From positions 1 through 39,302 of the forward strand of contig JBIKIW010000011.1 in NCBI GenBank assembly GCA_044361365.1: DNA of 39,302 bases. Direction: 5' to 3'. The DNA is from JBIKIW01 sp044361365. Its GTDB lineage: Bacteria; Patescibacteriota; JACMRA01. Below are positions 35,444 through 39,302 of this stretch, piece after piece. The notes below the pieces were generated by a model. That model did not search any database. It saw only the letters and a program-made list of their open reading frames with translations, and was not told the origin of the DNA. The translations under genes and the position numbers were made by a program. Positions within the stretch are counted from its first letter, which is position 1. Each line of letters begins with the position of its first letter.

Positions 35444-36259
35444 CTACAACCCCACACTTTCATTCCGCTTCAAGCCCATTTTAAAAACAAAATTAGCCAA
35501 AAAGTAGAGAATTACGCACCAAGCAATTCCTCCTAAAAATACTAATAAAGTTTCGGTTGAGTTGTATTTCCCAAGGTAAATTTGCATTGGGTGGTAGGTA
35601 ATAAACGACCAAGGAAGAAATTTTAGAATATTCAAATTTGGATTGTAATCAAAAATGACCAAAGCTCCTGCCAAAAAAGGTGTAATCGCCATTTTCAACT
35701 CTATCAGGGTGTTGGTTTCGGGTGTCCAAAAAGTAACAGAGCCAAACAAGAGATCAATAATGTAATATATCATTGAAGCAATAAAAGTTACCATCAAAAG
35801 TGCCAACCAAAAACTCAAATTAAGTTCAAACGAAATATTGTTATAAGCCATTAAAAACAAAAGTATCCCAGCGTTTATCACAAAGGTGTAAAAATTCCCA
35901 CCTATAACCGCAAAAAGCTCATAAACAAGCCATCTTGTTGGTTTTAACATTTTAGACGAAATCCCACCATATCTTATGTTTGAGCTAATTTCCCATGCAA
36001 TATCTGCAAACCATAAAACAATTTTTAAAAAAATATTTCCAATTAGTAAATAACTCAAATAGTCACTTTTTTCGCTAAAAGATCCATAGATTCCAAGGGA
36101 AATAAAAATTGGAGTTAAGTCTCGTAAAATTATGAAAACCGCAGTTGTTCGATAAGCAAGCGAAGTGTTGAAATTATATTTCAAAATATACCACCACTTA
36201 TAATTCCTACCTAGGAGTTTTTGTAAAAATGTGGGTTGGAAGGTTGAGGTTTGGGTCAT
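35444..36259 (-). CDS. ABC-2 family transporter permease P4
   Basis: A 271-aa membrane protein with conserved ends (MTQTSTFQPTFLQKLLGRNY; YHPMQIYLGKYNSTETLL ... KMGLKRNESVGL). The core (RDLTPIFISLGIYGSF, FADIAWEISSNIRYG, VTFWTPETNTLI) is closely related to P2 and distinct from P1 and P3. The start overlaps the module 3 toxin stop by 4 bp. About six transmembrane helices are predicted by eye. Confidence 0.88.
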   Translation of the reverse strand: MTQTSTFQPTFLQKLLGRNYKWWYILKYNFNTSLAYRTTAVFIILRDLTPIFISLGIYGSFSEKSDYLSYLLIGNIFLKIVLWFADIAWEISSNIRYGGISSKMLKPTRWLVYELFAVIGGNFYTFVINAGILLFLMAYNNISFELNLSFWLALLMVTFIASMIYYIIDLLFGSVTFWTPETNTLIELKMAITPFLAGALVIFDYNPNLNILKFLPWSFITYHPMQIYLGKYNSTETLLVFLGGIAWCVILYFLANFVFKMGLKRNESVGL

Positions 36260-36666
36260 AAAGTTAAAATTTCTTTGGGATAAAATGAGTCGAAAGAGGC
36301 TATTTTGTAATCAAGTTTTTGGGCTAAATACAGACAAGTACAATCGAAAAATGAGATATTTTTGTTGGTTTGAGCGTGGTAAATTTCTAAAATTCCGCCC
36401 TCCCAAGCTCTGTCATAATCTAAGATAATTTCATTTAAATCACTAAAGATATTGTTTAAAATGAGCTTGGCTTCAGAGTGTTGAAATAGCCTAGATAAAA
36501 CAGTTGCAACTTCGTAAAGTGTTAGGTTTAAAACCACAAAATTATCAAACTTGTCGTACAAATTCATGGCTTTTTGGTGGTTGCTATCAGTATCAATATA
36601 CAAGGCAATCAGGAAATCTGCATCCATTAACACCGTTGAAGTAGAATCGCTAGAGTTTGTAATCAT
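36256..36666 (-). CDS. PIN-domain toxin (TA module 3)
   Basis: A 136-aa PIN protein: VLMDADFLIALY, LTLYEVATVLSRL, ISFFDCTCLYLAQ, IASFDSFYPKE. It belongs to a different PIN subgroup from modules 2, 4, 5 and 6. The start overlaps the antitoxin end by 17 bp, and the stop overlaps the P4 permease start (ATGA). Confidence 0.88.
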   Translation of the reverse strand: MITNSSDSTSTVLMDADFLIALYIDTDSNHQKAMNLYDKFDNFVVLNLTLYEVATVLSRLFQHSEAKLILNNIFSDLNEIILDYDRAWEGGILEIYHAQTNKNISFFDCTCLYLAQKLDYKIASFDSFYPKEILTL

Positions 36667-36880
36667 AAATTTGGTTGGTCTTTTGGGAATAATTCTTTAT
36701 TTTTCTATCGCTGATTTTTACCACACTGATTTTAGGCTTTTTAACTGCACTTGGTTTGTCTAAATCTAACTCCAATATTTCTCGAATATACTGAGATAGG
36801 TTTTTTTTACCAATGGCTTTGGCTTTGATTTTAGCCTTTTGCAAAATATCGGTTGGTATGTAAATTTGAGTCTTGGTCAT
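36650..36880 (-). CDS. Ribbon-helix-helix antitoxin (TA module 3)
   Basis: I use the ATG at 36880 (MTKTQIYIPTDILQKAK), giving 76 aa. An upstream in-frame TTG at 36916 is the -35 box itself. TQIYIPTDIL plus KNLSQYIREILEL is a canonical ribbon-helix-helix domain, and the basic tail binds the toxin. The -10 box ends 7 bp before the ATG, so the transcript should be essentially leaderless. Confidence 0.85.
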   Translation of the reverse strand: MTKTQIYIPTDILQKAKIKAKAIGKKNLSQYIREILELDLDKPSAVKKPKISVVKISDRKIKNYSQKTNQIYDYKL

Positions 36881-36887
36881 ACCAAAC

Positions 36888-36916
36888 AGTGTATGTTGTA
36901 CAGTGTATGCTGTCAA
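36888..36916 (-). promoter_or_regulatory. Promoter with repeated operator, TA module 3
   Basis: TTGACA (36911-36916), 17-bp spacer, TACACT (36888-36893) on the minus strand. CATACACTGT occurs twice, spanning the spacer and -10 box, as expected for a ribbon-helix-helix repressor site. Confidence 0.75.
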
Positions 36917-36925
36917 ATCGAATTT

Positions 36926-36994
36926 TTAAACAAAGATTTTCCTCCCCAAAAGTTTTTGCATGAAGATTGGCTGGAAGGTTTGAGTTTGGGTCAT
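36926..36994 (-). pseudogene. ABC-2 permease remnant R2 (first 17 codons conserved)
   Basis: MTQTQTFQPIFMQKLLGR is retained in frame, then KIFV and a TAA. Its ATG overlaps the PIN stop of module 2 by 4 bp. The next promoter starts 10 bp later. It is a scar of a deleted permease between TA modules 2 and 3. Confidence 0.85.
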
Positions 36995-37440
36995 TTTAAG
37001 GCTAATTTTTTATAAACTTTGTTGGCTTTTTGATCAAAGGAATAGAAGTCCAGATTTTCTAAATTGCAAGTAGCTATCAAAAAACTATCTGGAAGTGAAA
37101 TATTATGTTCTAGATAAATATTTAAAGCTTCGATTAAAATTTCAATTTTTTCAAAAGAAATCACAGAAATAGTTAACAAAGTTTGTATAATTTTTACGAT
37201 TTCAACCTTTTCTAATTCATAAACCTTTCCAGAAAGTACAAAAATAATCTCAAAAATGCTAATGGTTTTGCAATACAGATTTACTTTACTAAGTTCAGCT
37301 TGCTCCAAAAGATCTGTAATTTGTGTTAGTTGCTTTGGATCGTCCTTTAAAATAATTCGTAACAAAACGTTTGCATCAATCAGGATTTCTTGTGGCTTAT
37401 CATTTTTTGGTTGCATAAAATTCTGTCGTGGATTCATCAA
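36991..37440 (-). CDS. PIN-domain toxin (TA module 2)
   Basis: A 149-aa PIN protein: EILIDANVLLRIIL, IFEIIFVLSGKVY, ISLPDSFLIATC, SFDQKANKVYKKL. It is homologous to the module 4 toxin. The reading overlaps the antitoxin end by about 40 bp; an internal ATG at 37416 (MQPKNDKPQEIL) would shorten this. The stop overlaps the start of remnant R2. Confidence 0.87.
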   Translation of the reverse strand: MMNPRQNFMQPKNDKPQEILIDANVLLRIILKDDPKQLTQITDLLEQAELSKVNLYCKTISIFEIIFVLSGKVYELEKVEIVKIIQTLLTISVISFEKIEILIEALNIYLEHNISLPDSFLIATCNLENLDFYSFDQKANKVYKKLALK

Positions 37441-37675
37441 TTAGTTTGTCCAAATTAAACTCGGGGTCATTCTGGGATAATTTTTTGGTTTTAATTTGAA
37501 TTTTTTTAGTTAAAACATCTAAATCCATTAAAACATCTCTAAAAGTTTGGATTACAAATTTATTGCCACGTTTCACAATTTGTACATATTGACCTGATTT
37601 TGCACCAATATCGGTAAGTAATTTGTTAGGTAAGGTAATTTGATTTTGAGAAGAAATTTTTAGTTGATAGGTCAT
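37400..37675 (-). CDS. AbrB/MazE-like antitoxin (TA module 2)
   Basis: A 91-aa protein. QLKISSQNQITLPNKLLTDI and YVQIVKRGNKFVIQTF form an AbrB-type domain; the acidic tail NLDKLIDEST would neutralise the toxin. A TTGACC hexamer lies at 37706-37711 with a poor CAATCT at the -10 position, so the promoter here is weaker than for the other modules. Confidence 0.83.
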   Translation of the reverse strand: MTYQLKISSQNQITLPNKLLTDIGAKSGQYVQIVKRGNKFVIQTFRDVLMDLDVLTKKIQIKTKKLSQNDPEFNLDKLIDESTTEFYATKK

Positions 37676-37785
37676 ATAAAAAAGATTGTTTTAATTTTTA
37701 TATTAGGTCAATACTAAAAAACATCTTCTTTTATAGAACCCATTTAATTTATTTTACCTGAATATTAAGCCAAAAGTTGTCAGTT

Positions 37786-37886
37786 GCTCCCTGATAAGGG
37801 AGCTGTCCCAACGGGACTGTGGGTTTCAGTTTCACTTCAAATTGCCCAAAAACCCTTTGTCCTTTGGACATTCCCCTTATCAGGGG
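37786..37886. repeat. Short element with terminal inverted repeats and several hairpins
   Basis: Left end GCTCCCTGATAAGGGAGC (37786-37803) is itself a perfect hairpin, followed by GTCCC-AAC-GGGAC. The right end CCCCTTATCAGGGG (37873-37886) is also a hairpin and is complementary to the left end (CCCTGATAAGGG with CCCTTATCAGGG). It is MITE-like in layout and lies between the ABC ATPase and TA module 2. Confidence 0.7.
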
Positions 37887-37941
37887 AAAACTATTTAATT
37901 GCTTATTTATCAAATTAGTTTTCAAATGGATTTTACAAAAA

Positions 37942-38727
37942 TCAAGCCTCCACCGACACATCTTTGTTTAATTCCTCCACCAAAGTTTTGAGATAGCCTT
38001 CAGTTTGGGCGGATTGTTTTAGGTCTTCAAAAGTGCCATCAAAAATCTTTTTACCTTTATCGATAACCGCTACTTTTTGGCATAAAATAGATATATCTGG
38101 CATGTAGTGAGAGGTTAGCAAAATAGTCAGTCCATCGTTGTGGTGAAGTTTTAGAAGCAAATCTCGCATGGTATTTTGAGCGTCAAAATCTAGCCCCAAA
38201 GTAGGTTCGTCCATAAACAAAAATTTAGGTGAGTGAAGAACGGAGGAGATGATTTCAAATTTCATCCTTTGCCCAAGACTAAGCTGTCTGACGGGTGTAT
38301 CAATTTTGTCTCGTATATCAAATAAATCCACCAAATAATCTATGCGGTTGCTGATTTCTGGCTCCATCATGTCGTACAAATAACCCTATAAAACAAGGCT
38401 TTCTTTGGCAGATAAATTTGGATCAAGATTTTGTTTTTGACCGCTAACCAGTCCAACTTGCCTCAAAAAATCCGGTTTTCGCTGGTATGGGTAAAATCCC
38501 AAAACTTTAATTTCACCGCTAGTTTTTTCTACCAATCCAAGGCAGTGTTTGATAAAAGTGGTTTTTCCAGCTCCGTTTGGACCAACAAGCCCATAAATCA
38601 TAGGTTTTTCGATCTCTAAACTAAAATCAATTAGTGAATGAACTTCATTTTTTTCTCTACTAAAAAATCCGGTACGTTTATAAACTGTAAAAGTTTTGCT
38701 GAGTTTCTTGGCTGAAAGGAGGGACAT
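37942..38727 (-). pseudogene. ABC transporter ATP-binding protein, interrupted by an in-frame TAG
   Basis: Starting at the ATG at 38727 the frame gives a DUF990-type or NatA-like ABC ATPase: Walker A VGPNGAGKTTF and the Q-loop region LVSGQKQNLDPNLSAKESLVL. A TAG at 38386-38388 follows, then the same frame resumes GYLYDMMEPE, signature LSLGQRMKFEI, Walker B FLFMDEPTLGLD and H-loop LLTSHY, ending at 37942. The joined protein is 261 aa, a normal size, and only that single codon is wrong; a CAG-to-TAG change fits. It heads the array of permeases in the same orientation and is their natural energy-coupling partner. If the stop is real, the exporter lacks its motor. Confidence 0.88.
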
Positions 38728-39017
38728 ATTATCAGAAATTTGAGGGATTTTTGATTGTTGTAAAGAGCCTTTTAAGATTAAATCTTACCATTGTAGAGGA
38801 ACCTTTACGGTTCCATTTGTTTTGTGTCGCCATTATTGATTTCACAATTTTCCGGTAGGAGCGATGCCCTGATCGCCATTTTTACTATTATATCCTGATA
38901 ACCAAGTTCAGGAAGACAAAACCTTTTGTAGAGGAGATACCTGTCTGGCCATTGTAATTATTAACCACCGTAGCGGCGAATTTTAATTCGCCATTTTCCG
39001 CTAAAATATCAAATAAA
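38728..39017. other. Intergenic string of variable GTAG...CCATT hairpin cassettes
   Basis: No gene is seen. At least three well-formed small hairpins follow each other: GGAACC-TTTAC-GGTTCC (38798-38814), GCGAT-GCCCTG-ATCGC (about 38861-38876) and GGCGAATT-TT-AATTCGCC (38975-38992). Each begins with GTAG and ends with CCATT; a fourth unit near 38939-38962 (GTAGAGG ... GGCCATT) pairs poorly. Framework constant, stems variable. Confidence 0.6.
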
Positions 39018-39150
39018 GTCCCCACCCGGGGGAAACCGACAGAACGAAGTGGCTGGCGGAGGGGTGTGGGGAAGTCGCCGTCAAATTACCGTAGGGGAAT
39101 GCCTCTGGCTTCCCTCATCAAATTACATGGTACCAGGTGACGGGAATCAG
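39018..39150 (+). repeat. Structured dispersed repeat A, copy 5
   Basis: Same element as 2334-2464, with stem CCGACAG/CTGGCGG, the inner GGGAATGCC...TTCCC hairpin, and an end in AGGTGACGGGAATCAG. Followed, as at copy 1, by an AT-rich tail and a terminal hairpin GGAGACC...GGTCTCC (39243-39260). Confidence 0.85.
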
Positions 39151-39302
39151 GTTTTTAATTATAAATGGTTAATTATAAATTATAAATTACCAATATTGAA
39201 TTATAAATCAATGATAACAATTTTAAAGGATAAGGGAGAAATGGAGACCAGGGGGTCTCCTCTACCGGGATATGTTAAATTAAAGTTACAAATTTATTAT
39301 TA

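Noticed and set aside
31646..36994. TGA recoded as glycine or tryptophan, as in Gracilibacteria or mycoplasmas
   Set aside because: TGA terminates the PIN genes exactly at the ATGA overlaps, and long genes show no internal TGA.
17667..38388. Recoding of TAG (or TAA) as an amino acid, suggested by three in-frame stops
   Set aside because: TAG and TAA end several intact genes of normal length (for example the permeases, DUF35, DUF2130 and the OLD nuclease), so the in-frame stops are better explained as nonsense mutations.
1..39302. tRNA or rRNA genes
   Set aside because: No convincing cloverleaf with a GGTTCGAATC-type arm or conserved rRNA sequence was found in any intergenic gap; a GGTTCGAATT near 9710 lies inside a coding gene.

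Overview
The window looks like an AT-rich genome fragment (by eye about one third GC) from an uncultivated bacterium, most likely a member of the Candidate Phyla Radiation (Patescibacteria). The reasons are the compact gene set, the weak or absent Shine-Dalgarno sites, the dispersed hairpin repeats in almost every long intergenic gap, and an archaeal-type thiolase/DUF35 pair. The placement is inference, because no rRNA or tRNA gene was seen. The standard bacterial code fits: TAA, TAG and TGA all end intact genes.

Layout. 1-2148: a partial endonuclease/exonuclease/phosphatase gene and a frameshifted Ser-rich PA14-like gene. 2709-3713: glyceraldehyde-3-phosphate dehydrogenase. 3987-11091: a tight minus-strand operon encoding a TerB-like membrane protein, a BrxD-type (DUF2791) ATPase, a Shedu-type (DUF4263) nuclease, an Lhr/BrxHI-type helicase and a small disrupted gene; this is a candidate defence system. 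11741-17181: a zinc-ribbon membrane protein, a DUF2130 nuclease-like protein and a Gabija-like pair (OLD nuclease plus short UvrD-type helicase). 17532-23427: a decayed HD-like gene, a fused sucrose-phosphate synthase/phosphatase, a small broken peptide gene and methionine aminopeptidase. 23823-26974: a toxin-antitoxin (TA) and ABC-2 permease cassette followed by a membrane-anchored glycosidase. 27222-30681: thiolase, DUF35, a membrane protein and a short-chain dehydrogenase. 30800-38727: an array of six more TA modules interleaved with ABC-2 permease genes, headed by an ABC ATPase that carries an in-frame stop.

The most striking structure is the TA-permease array. Seven antitoxin/PIN-toxin pairs are present. 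In six of them the toxin stop codon overlaps (ATGA) the start of an ABC-2 permease gene, four intact and two reduced to the conserved first codons. The permeases share nearly identical 5' ends and 3' ends but have divergent cores. The promoter of the next TA module (TTGACA, 17 bp, TANNNT over a palindrome or repeat) begins within a few bases of the preceding permease stop. TA relationships and permease relationships do not match, which suggests cassette shuffling.

Five direct copies of a structured repeat of about 131 bp, all in the same orientation, lie at the boundaries between these modules. The window also holds several broken genes: an A9 frameshift, a 16-bp tandem duplication, three in-frame stops and a -1 frameshift. 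This fits either active pseudogenisation or strain variation in a metagenomic assembly.
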